A DNA stretch of 64,000 nucleotides, from assembly GCA_023450745.1 (NCBI GenBank), contig JAEXGR010000027.1, forward strand, positions 1-64,000, read 5' to 3'. The position numbers and the translations under genes are program-made. The stretch comes from Synergistota bacterium. GTDB taxonomy: Bacteria > Synergistota > Synergistia > Synergistales > Synergistaceae. Under the pieces are notes generated by a model. The model saw nothing but the letters and a program-made list of their open reading frames with translations. It ran no database searches and had not been told where the DNA came from. Positions 53,202-62,851 of this stretch are shown here, one piece after another. Position 1 is the first letter of the stretch, and each line of letters begins with the position of its first letter.

Positions 53202-54899
53202 ATGAAGACTGTTGCTGAAATACTTGAAGAGGCGCGCCGCGCCCCGATAGCCGAGGCTTTGGGCAAGGTTCCCACCGCAGAATTGATCGGAACGCTTATG
53301 GGACTCTTTGACGAAACGGAAAAAACACAGGAAGCTCTCTTGCTGGAAATTGTCGGGCGCTGCCGGGATACCGAGTTTGGCCGCCGGCATGGCTTCGCCG
53401 GCATAAAATCAGTCGCGGATTACCGCGCGAACGTTCCGCTGTCAAAATTTGAGGATTACGGCGAAGAGATAGAAAAGATCAAAAAAGGCGCGTCGGACGT
53501 CCTCACGGAGGGCAAGCCGAATTATATGCTGATCACTTCCGGAACCACGGGGGACTTTAAATACCTGCCCGAATCTCACGAAAATTTTCGCTCAAAGCAA
53601 AACCAATTCCGCGCGCGTTTCCGGCGCTGGCAGGAGCTGGGGCTCTTCGGCAAAGGAGCGACGCAGCTGGCTCTTTCGAGCAACACCCCGGTAATGCTGA
53701 AGACTGAAGGCGGTCTGGAATGCGGCAGCGCGAGCGGGATGTCCTATAGAATGATGGACCCGGAGGTTTTCGGCGACGAGGCGATGACCGCCTCCGGCTA
53801 TCCCTCCTGTATACGCGGCTGCGGAAGCGCTGTCGCCGTAGATTATCTGTCGATGCGCTTCGCGCTTGAAAATAAGGACCTCACCAGCGCGGCCGGCAAT
53901 AACGGCGGCCGTTTCCGGCTGCTTCTCAACGTCGCCGACGAGTATCAAGAAGATATCGTCAGCGATATCGAAAAGGGGACCGTTTCACGCAAGTTTGAGA
54001 TAGACGCGGCCGTGCGCGCGGAGCTCGAAGCCATGGTGAAGGCGAACCCGCAGAGAGCCGCGGAGCTTCGCCGCGCTCTCGCGCTGGGGGACGGCCGTTT
54101 TAAGCCGAAATATGTCTGGCCGAACTTCAAAGGGATGATTATCTGGATATCGGGGCTGATGGCCGCCCATGTGGAGGATATCGTCCCCGACCTGCCGGAT
54201 GGCGTGACGTTCATAGATTCAGGCTATGGCGCGAGCGAAATAGATTTTAACTTTCCAATGACACCGAACGACCCGTTCGGGCCGCTCTGCGTGCATCAGG
54301 CGTTTTTTGAGTTCGCGCCTCTTTGCGGCGGAGAGCCGTATCTGGCCCATGAAGTGCCGGACGGCCGTTATCACCTGATTATCACCTCCTACGGCGGCCT
54401 CTACAGATATGACATGCAGGACATCGTCGAAGTCAGGGGGCGCACCGGAACCGCGCCCAATATCTGCTTCGTGAGCAAGGACAAAGATATATTGAATCTC
54501 TTCGGCGAGCATATACTCGCGCCCCATCTCGCGGAGATAATGCACAAGACCGCGTCCGAGCTGGGGCATCCCCTGCGTCAGACCGGAGTGTGGCCCGACC
54601 TGGCGGGGCATCGCTACATTTGCTGCGTCGAACCTCAAAAAGACGATTTCCCGCTTAAGGAATTTGAGAATAAGATTGAAGAAAACTTTCTCCGCGGCGA
54701 CCTCTCCTACAGCTATGTGCGCGGGGAGATGATGCTGCTTTCCAAACCGGCCGCGGCGGTGCAGATGCGCCAAGGCTGGCAGCGCGAGCTTTACAGGAGA
54801 AAGACGCGCCCCGGCGTCTCCGAGGCGAACATCAAGCTGCAAATAGTCATGAAGGAAGCCCCGGAGCCCGAGTGGGTGCTGCGCGGCGCGGAAGAATGA
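53202..54899 (+). CDS. GH3-family acyl-adenylate/amido synthetase
   Basis: A 565-residue protein of the GH3 family. These are ANL-superfamily enzymes known from plants for joining acyl acids (auxin, jasmonate) to amino acids through an acyl-AMP. Seen: ATP-loop MLITSGTTGDFKYLPES (about residue 109), the second ATP motif DSGYGASEID (about 345) and YRYDMQDIVEVRGRTG (about 405), with N-terminal DTEFGRRHGF. It starts four bases after the MFS stop (AGGGAGGA upstream; GTG 53199 possible) and ends 15 bases before the synthetase. It may make or activate an acyl group loaded by the synthetase's first C domain, or modify its product. Confidence 0.88.
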   Translation: MKTVAEILEEARRAPIAEALGKVPTAELIGTLMGLFDETEKTQEALLLEIVGRCRDTEFGRRHGFAGIKSVADYRANVPLSKFEDYGEEIEKIKKGASDVLTEGKPNYMLITSGTTGDFKYLPESHENFRSKQNQFRARFRRWQELGLFGKGATQLALSSNTPVMLKTEGGLECGSASGMSYRMMDPEVFGDEAMTASGYPSCIRGCGSAVAVDYLSMRFALENKDLTSAAGNNGGRFRLLLNVADEYQEDIVSDIEKGTVSRKFEIDAAVRAELEAMVKANPQRAAELRRALALGDGRFKPKYVWPNFKGMIIWISGLMAAHVEDIVPDLPDGVTFIDSGYGASEIDFNFPMTPNDPFGPLCVHQAFFEFAPLCGGEPYLAHEVPDGRYHLIITSYGGLYRYDMQDIVEVRGRTGTAPNICFVSKDKDILNLFGEHILAPHLAEIMHKTASELGHPLRQTGVWPDLAGHRYICCVEPQKDDFPLKEFENKIEENFLRGDLSYSYVRGEMMLLSKPAAAVQMRQGWQRELYRRKTRPGVSEANIKLQIVMKEAPEPEWVLRGAEE

Positions 54900-54914
54900 G
54901 GGGGATGCCGTTTT

Positions 54915-57900
54915 ATGTTTGAGAAGCTTTACCCGCTGACATTGCCGCAGCGGAGGATATTTTACACGGAGTTGGTATATCCGGGAACAGATTTCGCGTC
55001 GCTGACTTTTCTATACCCGACGAGACGCGGCGCGGACGACGTCAGAGCCGCGCTTATTTCTATCTTGGGCCGGCATGAAGAACTGCTTCTGAGAGTCCGC
55101 GGGGCGGAAGCGGACGACGGACTGGCCGCTCTGCGTCAGTATGTTGGCGGCCTCCCCGACGAGCCCATAGCCGTAGTTGAATGCGGCGACTGTGAGCTTG
55201 CGGCGAGGGAGCTCGCGTCGCGTCCTTTCCCGCTGTGGGACTCGCCGCTCTTTGAGTTTTATTATCTGAAAAGCGATTCAGAAAACGCGATATTCCTGAG
55301 ATTCCATCATTCAATAATCGACGGCGCGGGAGTCAACCTCTTTGCCGACGAACTTTTTAAGGAGCTCGGCGGCGAAACGCCCATCTGCAAAGCCCCCGCT
55401 ATCTCCGAATTGCTGACAATGGAAGAGAAATATCTGGCCTCCGACGAATGCGCCGCCGACAGGTCGTGGTGGCTGAAAAACCTGCACGGCCTGCCCGACC
55501 CCGCCGAATTGAGGCGGCCCGCGGACGGCGAGCCAGCCGTCTGCGGCACGTCAGACTTCATACTGTCGGACGAACTGCACCGGCTCGCGGTCAGGTTTTG
55601 TGAAAGGCACGGCAAAAACGGCCGCCCGCTGACGCCCTATCGCCTTGGCCTTGCCGTCTCCGCCCTCTTTATCTCGCGCTGGTTCCGCATGGACGACGTG
55701 GTCGTCACGGCCGCGGGAAACCTGCGAAGATATTCCAAGGCGCTGCGCGATTCCGCCGCGATGCTCGTTTCAACGCTGCCGGTCAGGATAAACGCCGATA
55801 AAAATTTGGCGTTCAGCGTCTTTGTCGAGCGCGTTGACCGCGCGTTGGACGACGCGCTCGCGCACGGGCGCTACCCCTTTGACAAACTGGTTTCCGACCT
55901 GCGCGCCGCGGGCGGGCAGGAGATTCCCGCTGATTTTGCCGTGGTACATAACGGCAAAAGCGGCGACGATTACGGCTGCCGGCATATTCCGTTCACAAGC
56001 GACACGCTGCCGCTGACTCTGAGGATAAACACGGTGATGGACGACAGTCTCGGACTGCGCGCGATACGCTTTGACTACCAGAAAGAACAGTTTACCGGGG
56101 AAGAAATTGAGAATATGAAGGAGTGCCTGGCCGCGCTCCTTGAATCTGTCCTCTCAAATCCGGAGGCGAAGATCGGTTCCGCCGGGATGCTCCCGGAAAA
56201 TCAGAAAAAAAAGATCCTCAAAGAATTTAACGATACATACCGCCCTTATGATCCCGACGAGACCGTCGTCAGGCGATTTGCCGGGATAGCCTCTCGCTGC
56301 GCGGGCGAAAAGGCGCTGATTTATAAAAATAGAAGCTATACATACGCGCAGCTTGATTCAATGAGCGGCGCGGTCGCCCGCAGGCTGAAAAAGCTGGGAG
56401 CCGGAGCCGATTCCGTCGTCGCAATCATGCTGCCGCGCATCCCCGAGTTCGTTATCTGCATCTGGGGCGCGCTCAAAGCCGGGGCCGCCTATCTGCCCAT
56501 CGACCCCGAGGCGCCGGAGGACCGCACGCGGTATATGTTCGCCGACGCTTCGCCGCTGGCGCTCATAACCTCCGCCGAATTGGCGGGACTTGCCGCCGGA
56601 TGCGGCTGCGAAGTGATAGACGCGCTGGACCCCGCGCTTTATGCGGACGGCGGCGGCGCGGACAAGCCGTCCTTTCCTAAACCAGAGGACCTCGCCTATA
56701 TAATCTACACCTCCGGCACTACCGGCAAGCCGAAGGGCGTCATGGTGACGCATCTCTGTCTGGCGAACTTCTGCGCCTGGGTGAACGAGTATTACTCGAT
56801 GAAGGCGGGGGAGGGAATGCTCTCTTGCTCTAACTTCATCTTTGACGCTTCCGTTTTCGAGCTCTTCCCGCCCTTCTTCAACGGCGGCTTTTTGGCGGTC
56901 CTGCCCACGGAGCTGAAGCTCCAGATGGACCGCGTGCACGATTATATAGAACAACACAACGTCAGCCACATGATCATGACGACGCAGCTCGCCGAACAGT
57001 TCAGCGCCTGCCGCGACAACTCGTCGCTGAAAACCCTTGCCTTCGGCGGGGAGGCCATGCGCCCCGTCGCCCTCAGGTCGTGGAAAAGCTATAACGCCTA
57101 CGGTCCCACGGAATGCACCGTCATGGCCACTTCATTTCCGCTTGACGAAGAGAGCGCGAAGACGAGCGCGCCGATCGGCGTGCCGCTCGCGAATCTCAAG
57201 GCGTACATCGTCGACGGCGAAGGCGCGCTCTGCCCGATCGGAGTTCCCGGCGAATTATGCTTCGCCGGACGGCAGGTGGCGCGCGGCTACCTCAACAAAC
57301 CCGAAGTCACGGCCAAGGCTTTCGTTGAAAACAGGTGGAGCGAGGGCGAATTTGATAAAGTCATGTACCGGACGGGTGACCTCTGCCGCTGGGGCGCGGA
57401 TGGAAATATCGTCTATATGGGGCGTATCGACCAGCAGGTCAAGATACGCGGCTACCGGATAGAGCTGGGAGAGATAGAACAGAGGCTTATGGAGCTCCCC
57501 GAGGTCGAAAACGCGGTCGTGATGGCAAAGAATGATCCGTTCGGTGGCAAGTACCTCTGCGCGTGGGTCGTCGGCGCTGAAAAACTCGCGCCGGAGGCGC
57601 TGACCGAAAAGCTGTCCAAGGCGCTGCCGCGCTATATGATACCGGCGGTTTTCGTCCAGATAGAGGCGGTGCCCTACAATACGAGCGGCAAGGTGGACCG
57701 GCGCGCTCTGCCCGAACCTGAATTTAAAACGCCGCGCGCCGAATACGCGGAGCCCGTCACGGAGGCGCAGAAAAAAATGGCGGGCCTGTGGCGTGAATTA
57801 TTGGGCGTTGAAAAACCCGGACAGGCGGACGACTTTATGGAGCTGGGAGGCAATTCGCTGACCGCGATACGGCTGCAGGGGCGCGTTTTGAAAGAAACCG

Positions 57901-60900
57901 GACGGCAGCTCCAGGTGAGGGACATTCTCGCGCGGACGAAGCTTGCGGAGATGGCGGCGCTTCTTGAAAATTCCGCCGCCGGCCAGGCCTTCAAACCGAT
58001 ACCCAAAGCGCCGGCGGCCGACACGTATCCTGTGACCCCCGCCCAGCGCCAGATGTACATCATGCAGAAGCTCGATGAAGGCAGCACCCTTTATAATGTG
58101 ACGCTGGCCGTTGAGATCCTCGGGCCTCTGGATACGGAACGCTGCTCTTTCGCGATTGACGAGATAGTAAAACGCGAGCCGTCTCTGCGCACGGTATTTG
58201 AGGATGTGGACGGAAGCGTCCGCCAGCGGACGCTTGACTGCGTCCAATACAAGAAATCCTTCTGCGAGGTCTCGTCTCTGGACGGCGCCAAGGCCAAACT
58301 CGCGGAGATGAACCGTCCCTTCGACCTCGCGCGGGCGCCGCTCTTCCGTTTCGGCCTCGTTCGGATTGACAAGGAGCGCCATGTCCTTTTATGTGTATTT
58401 CATCACGCGATCATAGACGGTATCTCGCTCAATCGCATTCACAGCCTATTTTGGGAAATATACGACGGAGAAAGCCCCTCCGCGTCCGCCATTGATTACA
58501 AAGACTACGCCTGCTGGCGCGCCGAACAGGAAAAAACAGAGGAATACGCGGCCAAGGAACGCTGGTGGATGTCGCAGTTCGACGGCGGCGTGCCCTCGCT
58601 CGACATGACGACCGACTTTCCCCGCCCGTCAAAGCCAAGCGACGCGGGTGCTACGGTAAAAATGGCCGTCCCGCCCGCCGCGGCGCGAAAACTGGCCGCG
58701 ATAACCGCCGCGGCGCGCGCCACGGAATTTCCCGCGCTGCTTGCCCTCTGGGCCGCCGTGCTCGGACGGTGCGCGCGCACTGACGACCTCGTGATCGGCG
58801 TGCCTTTCTCGGGACGCGAGCACCCTGACACCGCGGAGATGACGGGGATGTTCGTCTCCACGCTGCCGCTGCGCATAAAGCTGGGCGCGGAAAAGAGTTT
58901 CCGCGAATTGGTGACGGAGCTGTCGGCGCTTGTGGAGGAGGCGCGCAAGCGCCAGGATTACCCCTTTGAGTCGCTGGTGGAGAAGCTGGGCATCGAGCGG
59001 GTCTCCTCACGCAACCCCGTCTTTGACGTCGTCTTCAACCTCAGCCCGCTGGAAGCGCCGAAGTCCCGCGGCGGCATGGAGCGGCGCGTCATTGAGACCG
59101 AGGAGTCGGACCAAGCCCACTTCGATATGACGATGCGGCTCATCCGTGAGGAGAAAACCTGGGCGGTACACTTAAACTACCGTAAAGAGCTGTTTACGGA
59201 CGAGACGGCGCGGACGGTGGCGGAAAGCTTCGTCGCCCTGCTGTGCGCCGCCTGCGACAACCCGGACGCAAAGCTCTCGTCGCTCTCGCTGCTGTCGAAA
59301 GAGCGCGCGGCAGAGGTCCTGTCCATGAGCGCCGGAAAACGGCTCGACATCCCCGCGGATAAGGTGTACCACGAGATCTTCTCCCAGCAGGCGGCGCTGA
59401 CCCCCGACAATATCGCCGTGGGCGACTTACGCTTGGCCTACACCTATCGCGAACTGGACCGGAAGACGGACGCGCTTGCGATGTCGCTGCGAAAAATGGG
59501 CGTCGGGCGCGAAAGCGTCGCCGCCATCCTCCTGCCCCGCCGCGCCGAAATCACCGTGGCGGTGCTGGGGATTATGAAAGCCGGCGGCGCCTACCTGCCG
59601 ATAGACCTCGGATATCCGGCGCAGCGCGTCAAATACATGCTTGAAGACAGCGGGGCTAAAATAGCCGTCGGCTGCGGCAAGACGCGCGCCATGCTTCCCG
59701 AAGACTTTGCGGGACAGTTTATCGATATCGACGACAAAAGGCTTTACGAAAACGGCGAAGTCTTCCATTCGGTATCAAAGCCGGAAGACCTCGCCTATGT
59801 GATATACACGTCGGGTTCTACGGGAAAGCCGAAGGGCGTCATGATAGAACAGCGGGCGCTCGTCAGCCACACGCTGTGGGCCGCGCAGACAATGGGGCTT
59901 ACGGCGGACGACGCGGCCGCGGTGCACGCCAGCTTCAGCTTCGACTCGTCTGTTAAGCAGATGATGGCCCCGCTGACGGCCGGAGCCGCGACATGGATAA
60001 TCTCCGAGGAGATGAGGCTCGACATCGGAGCGCTCAACGCGTACTTCAAAGAAAAGCATATCACCGCCGCCTACTTCCCGACGAAATTCGCGGAACTTTT
60101 CTTTGAGTCGCAGGAAAACGACGAGCTGAAATTTATCATGTACGGCGGCGAAAAAGCGACCGCGTGGAAAAAGACGCCCTACAAACTCATCAACTGCTAT
60201 GGGCCGACGGAATTTACGGTAAACGCGGCGACTTATGAAATCACGCAGGCCGCCGCCAACATCCCCATCGGCAGGCCCGTCGCCAATTCCCGCGGCTATA
60301 TAACGGACCAGTACGGCGGCCTGCAGCCCTGCGGCTTGCCCGGCGAGCTGTGCATGGCGGGCGCGCAGATTGCCCGCGGCTACCTTAACAGGCCCGAGCT
60401 TACAGAAAAAGTCTTTGTGGAAGACCCGTGGAACGGCGGCAAAATGTACCGCACGGGAGACCTGTGCCGTTACCTGCCGAACGGCGACATAGAATACCTC
60501 GGCCGTATCGACAAACAGGTAAAAATCCGCGGCTTTAGGATCGAACTTGGCGAGATAGAAGACGCGATCGTGAAAAGCGGGGCCGCCGCTTCCTGTGCCG
60601 TCGTCAGCCTGAAAGACCCCTCCGGCGCGGACTGCCTCGCCGCTTACGTCGTCTCCGAGCGCCCGATTGACTTTGCGCTGATCGAATCGAAGCTCAGGAA
60701 GACGCTGCCTGACTATATGATCCCTTCATACTGGCGGCAGACGCCATGCCTGCCGCTTGGCGCAAGCGGCAAACTGGACGTGAAAGCCCTGCCCGAGCCG
60801 TGGGGGCCGGCGGGCGCGCCCGACAGAGAACGGCAGCTGCCGCGCACGGAAAAAGAGGCCGTCATCGCCGAGCTATGGAAAGAGGTGTTGGGCGTAAAAG

Positions 60901-62735
60901 AAGTGAGCGTCACGGACAACTTCTTCGCGCTCGGCGGAACCTCGCTCAAAGCCATCCGCTTAGCGGGCCTTATGCAGCGGCGCTACGAGCTCTCTATCGC
61001 CACGATCTTTGAAAACCAGACGATTGAAAAACTTGCCGCCGCCGTCTCCGAAAACGCCGGCGCCGCCAGCGCGAAGCTTGACCGCATACGCAGAAAGCTG
61101 CGCGCGCCGCGGCCGGAACTCGACGCCGCCGAAATCGCGAAAAAAGAAGAATACCTGCGCGGCGCGGCCGCGGAAGACCTGCGCAGATACGACGAAAAAA
61201 CCGCCTATGGCTCGGTCCTGCTTACCGGAGCCACCGGCTATTTGGGCAGCTACGTCATGAGGGAACTCGCGAAAGAATCCGCCGGCGTCGCAGTCACGGC
61301 CATCGTCAGGGCTAAGGACGACGAAGCCGCCAGAGAACGGCTCGCAGAACGCCTGCGTCACTATTTTGGAGAGGGCGCGGACGCCATCCTCGAACGCGCG
61401 GCCGTGTTTGCCGGCGACCTTGAGAAAGAAAAATTCGGGCTTGACGGCCGCCTCTACGCGCGGCTCGCCGACAGCGTCGAAGCCGTCGTCAACACGGCGG
61501 CGAATGTGCGCCACTACGGCCTTTACGAAGAATTTTACAAAACGAACGTCGAAACGGTAAAGAACATCATAAAATTTGCCGAAGATGGGCGCAAAAAAGA
61601 GATCGAACATATCTCCACGCTGAGCGTCTCCGCCGGAGCATATCGGGACAAACAGGCCGCGGTCTTCACGGAAGACGACTGCGACCGGGGACAGGACTCG
61701 GGCAACGTCTATGTGAAGACCAAGCTCGAAGCGGAAAAAGAACTGCTCGCGGCGGCGAGCCGCGGCGTGCGCGCCTTCGTCGTCCGCGTCGGCAACATCG
61801 CTTTTTCCTCCGAAAACGGCAGCCACCAGGCGAACCTTGACGAAAACGGCTTCTATACGAGAATGAAATCATTTATCAACATGGGAATGGTCCCCGAACG
61901 CGGCCTTGATTTTGAACTTTCCTATGTCGATAAACTTGCGCAGGGCATCGTCACGCTGCTTGGCCGCCGCGCGTTGGCGGGGAAGATTCTCCACCTCGTA
62001 AACGGCGAGCGCCATGAAATGTCCGCGGCGCTTCTCTCGCGCGAACTGGGCGTCGCCGTAGAGGCCATGCCGATGGAGAAATTCTTTGAGAAAGCGTCGT
62101 ACCTCTATGGCAAGAAAGGCTTCGCCTCATTCGTTGAGGCTCTATTCACGCACCTGGGCTGGTTTGACCCTGCGGACAGGGACATGTCCCGCGTCGAACT
62201 TCTTCACTCGCGGACCGACAGGATTATGAAACACCTCGGCTTTGAGTGGGGGGCTCTCGACATGAAGCTCCTGCGTCCGCTCGTCCGCCGCGCCCTTGAA
62301 GAACGGCGGGCGGAAATCGCGCGCAGCGGCGTCTTCGCGGCGGTCGGCGGCGAGACCCTGGACGCGCTGGCGCGAATGTCCAGACTCAAATCCTTCGCGC
62401 CGGACGAACTGATAGAGGTTGAAACGAAAAGCGCTGAAAACCTCTATCTCATCCTCGACGGCTGCGTAGAAGAAAGCAGAAATTCCGCCTACGGATGGGC
62501 GTGTACGATATCCCTCCAAACGAAGGGCAGCCTGCTCGGCTATGAGGGCCTCTTTGAGCCGGGCGTCTGCGCCGTGACGGCCCAGGCGATTTTGGACGAC
62601 GTTCTGACGCTCGAATTTCCCCGCGGCCGGCTGAAAGACACCCTCCGCGGCGACAGCGGGGCGGCGGCCGCCATTGCCGCGGAGCTGCTCAAAAAATGGC
62701 GCGTGGCGACATTCCTGCTCGTGAACGCCGGTTAG
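54915..62735 (+). CDS. Nonribosomal peptide synthetase C-A-T-C-A-T-R with a C-terminal cNMP-binding-like domain
   Basis: A 2606-residue two-module synthetase. C1 (HHSIIDGAG, 131) is a starter condensation domain, implying N-acylation. A1 has YTSGTTGKPKG (about 600), FDASVF (643) and NAYGPTE (727). T1 carries the phosphopantetheine Ser981 (GGNSLTA). C2 has HHAIIDG (1163). A2 has YTSGSTGKPKG (about 1631), FDSSVK (1676) and NCYGPTE (1760). T2 carries Ser2010 (GGTSLKA). The reductase domain has LTGATGYLGSY (about 2102) and Tyr2266/Lys2270, so release should give an aldehyde. Residues about 2470-2606 look like a CRP-type cNMP-binding fold (LKSFAPDELIEV...LYLILDGCVEES...GSLLGYEGLF) without the ligand Arg. 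My A-domain readings are D-A-F-I-A-G-A-V-M-K (hydrophobic, uncertain) and D-S-K-Y-M-G-C-V-N-K (no match known to me). Confidence 0.92.
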   Translation: MFEKLYPLTLPQRRIFYTELVYPGTDFASLTFLYPTRRGADDVRAALISILGRHEELLLRVRGAEADDGLAALRQYVGGLPDEPIAVVECGDCELAARELASRPFPLWDSPLFEFYYLKSDSENAIFLRFHHSIIDGAGVNLFADELFKELGGETPICKAPAISELLTMEEKYLASDECAADRSWWLKNLHGLPDPAELRRPADGEPAVCGTSDFILSDELHRLAVRFCERHGKNGRPLTPYRLGLAVSALFISRWFRMDDVVVTAAGNLRRYSKALRDSAAMLVSTLPVRINADKNLAFSVFVERVDRALDDALAHGRYPFDKLVSDLRAAGGQEIPADFAVVHNGKSGDDYGCRHIPFTSDTLPLTLRINTVMDDSLGLRAIRFDYQKEQFTGEEIENMKECLAALLESVLSNPEAKIGSAGMLPENQKKKILKEFNDTYRPYDPDETVVRRFAGIASRCAGEKALIYKNRSYTYAQLDSMSGAVARRLKKLGAGADSVVAIMLPRIPEFVICIWGALKAGAAYLPIDPEAPEDRTRYMFADASPLALITSAELAGLAAGCGCEVIDALDPALYADGGGADKPSFPKPEDLAYIIYTSGTTGKPKGVMVTHLCLANFCAWVNEYYSMKAGEGMLSCSNFIFDASVFELFPPFFNGGFLAVLPTELKLQMDRVHDYIEQHNVSHMIMTTQLAEQFSACRDNSSLKTLAFGGEAMRPVALRSWKSYNAYGPTECTVMATSFPLDEESAKTSAPIGVPLANLKAYIVDGEGALCPIGVPGELCFAGRQVARGYLNKPEVTAKAFVENRWSEGEFDKVMYRTGDLCRWGADGNIVYMGRIDQQVKIRGYRIELGEIEQRLMELPEVENAVVMAKNDPFGGKYLCAWVVGAEKLAPEALTEKLSKALPRYMIPAVFVQIEAVPYNTSGKVDRRALPEPEFKTPRAEYAEPVTEAQKKMAGLWRELLGVEKPGQADDFMELGGNSLTAIRLQGRVLKETGRQLQVRDILARTKLAEMAALLENSAAGQAFKPIPKAPAADTYPVTPAQRQMYIMQKLDEGSTLYNVTLAVEILGPLDTERCSFAIDEIVKREPSLRTVFEDVDGSVRQRTLDCVQYKKSFCEVSSLDGAKAKLAEMNRPFDLARAPLFRFGLVRIDKERHVLLCVFHHAIIDGISLNRIHSLFWEIYDGESPSASAIDYKDYACWRAEQEKTEEYAAKERWWMSQFDGGVPSLDMTTDFPRPSKPSDAGATVKMAVPPAAARKLAAITAAARATEFPALLALWAAVLGRCARTDDLVIGVPFSGREHPDTAEMTGMFVSTLPLRIKLGAEKSFRELVTELSALVEEARKRQDYPFESLVEKLGIERVSSRNPVFDVVFNLSPLEAPKSRGGMERRVIETEESDQAHFDMTMRLIREEKTWAVHLNYRKELFTDETARTVAESFVALLCAACDNPDAKLSSLSLLSKERAAEVLSMSAGKRLDIPADKVYHEIFSQQAALTPDNIAVGDLRLAYTYRELDRKTDALAMSLRKMGVGRESVAAILLPRRAEITVAVLGIMKAGGAYLPIDLGYPAQRVKYMLEDSGAKIAVGCGKTRAMLPEDFAGQFIDIDDKRLYENGEVFHSVSKPEDLAYVIYTSGSTGKPKGVMIEQRALVSHTLWAAQTMGLTADDAAAVHASFSFDSSVKQMMAPLTAGAATWIISEEMRLDIGALNAYFKEKHITAAYFPTKFAELFFESQENDELKFIMYGGEKATAWKKTPYKLINCYGPTEFTVNAATYEITQAAANIPIGRPVANSRGYITDQYGGLQPCGLPGELCMAGAQIARGYLNRPELTEKVFVEDPWNGGKMYRTGDLCRYLPNGDIEYLGRIDKQVKIRGFRIELGEIEDAIVKSGAAASCAVVSLKDPSGADCLAAYVVSERPIDFALIESKLRKTLPDYMIPSYWRQTPCLPLGASGKLDVKALPEPWGPAGAPDRERQLPRTEKEAVIAELWKEVLGVKEVSVTDNFFALGGTSLKAIRLAGLMQRRYELSIATIFENQTIEKLAAAVSENAGAASAKLDRIRRKLRAPRPELDAAEIAKKEEYLRGAAAEDLRRYDEKTAYGSVLLTGATGYLGSYVMRELAKESAGVAVTAIVRAKDDEAARERLAERLRHYFGEGADAILERAAVFAGDLEKEKFGLDGRLYARLADSVEAVVNTAANVRHYGLYEEFYKTNVETVKNIIKFAEDGRKKEIEHISTLSVSAGAYRDKQAAVFTEDDCDRGQDSGNVYVKTKLEAEKELLAAASRGVRAFVVRVGNIAFSSENGSHQANLDENGFYTRMKSFINMGMVPERGLDFELSYVDKLAQGIVTLLGRRALAGKILHLVNGERHEMSAALLSRELGVAVEAMPMEKFFEKASYLYGKKGFASFVEALFTHLGWFDPADRDMSRVELLHSRTDRIMKHLGFEWGALDMKLLRPLVRRALEERRAEIARSGVFAAVGGETLDALARMSRLKSFAPDELIEVETKSAENLYLILDGCVEESRNSAYGWACTISLQTKGSLLGYEGLFEPGVCAVTAQAILDDVLTLEFPRGRLKDTLRGDSGAAAAIAAELLKKWRVATFLLVNAG

Positions 62736-62851
62736 CGCGCAAACCGCCGACCGTCCGCCTCTGCCGGTAAAGCGGCGGACGCGGCCGGTTGGCGGCTCGC
62801 GCGAAACGCGATGCTCAAACGCCTCTTGTCAGCCAGCCGCCGCCCGCGGGG

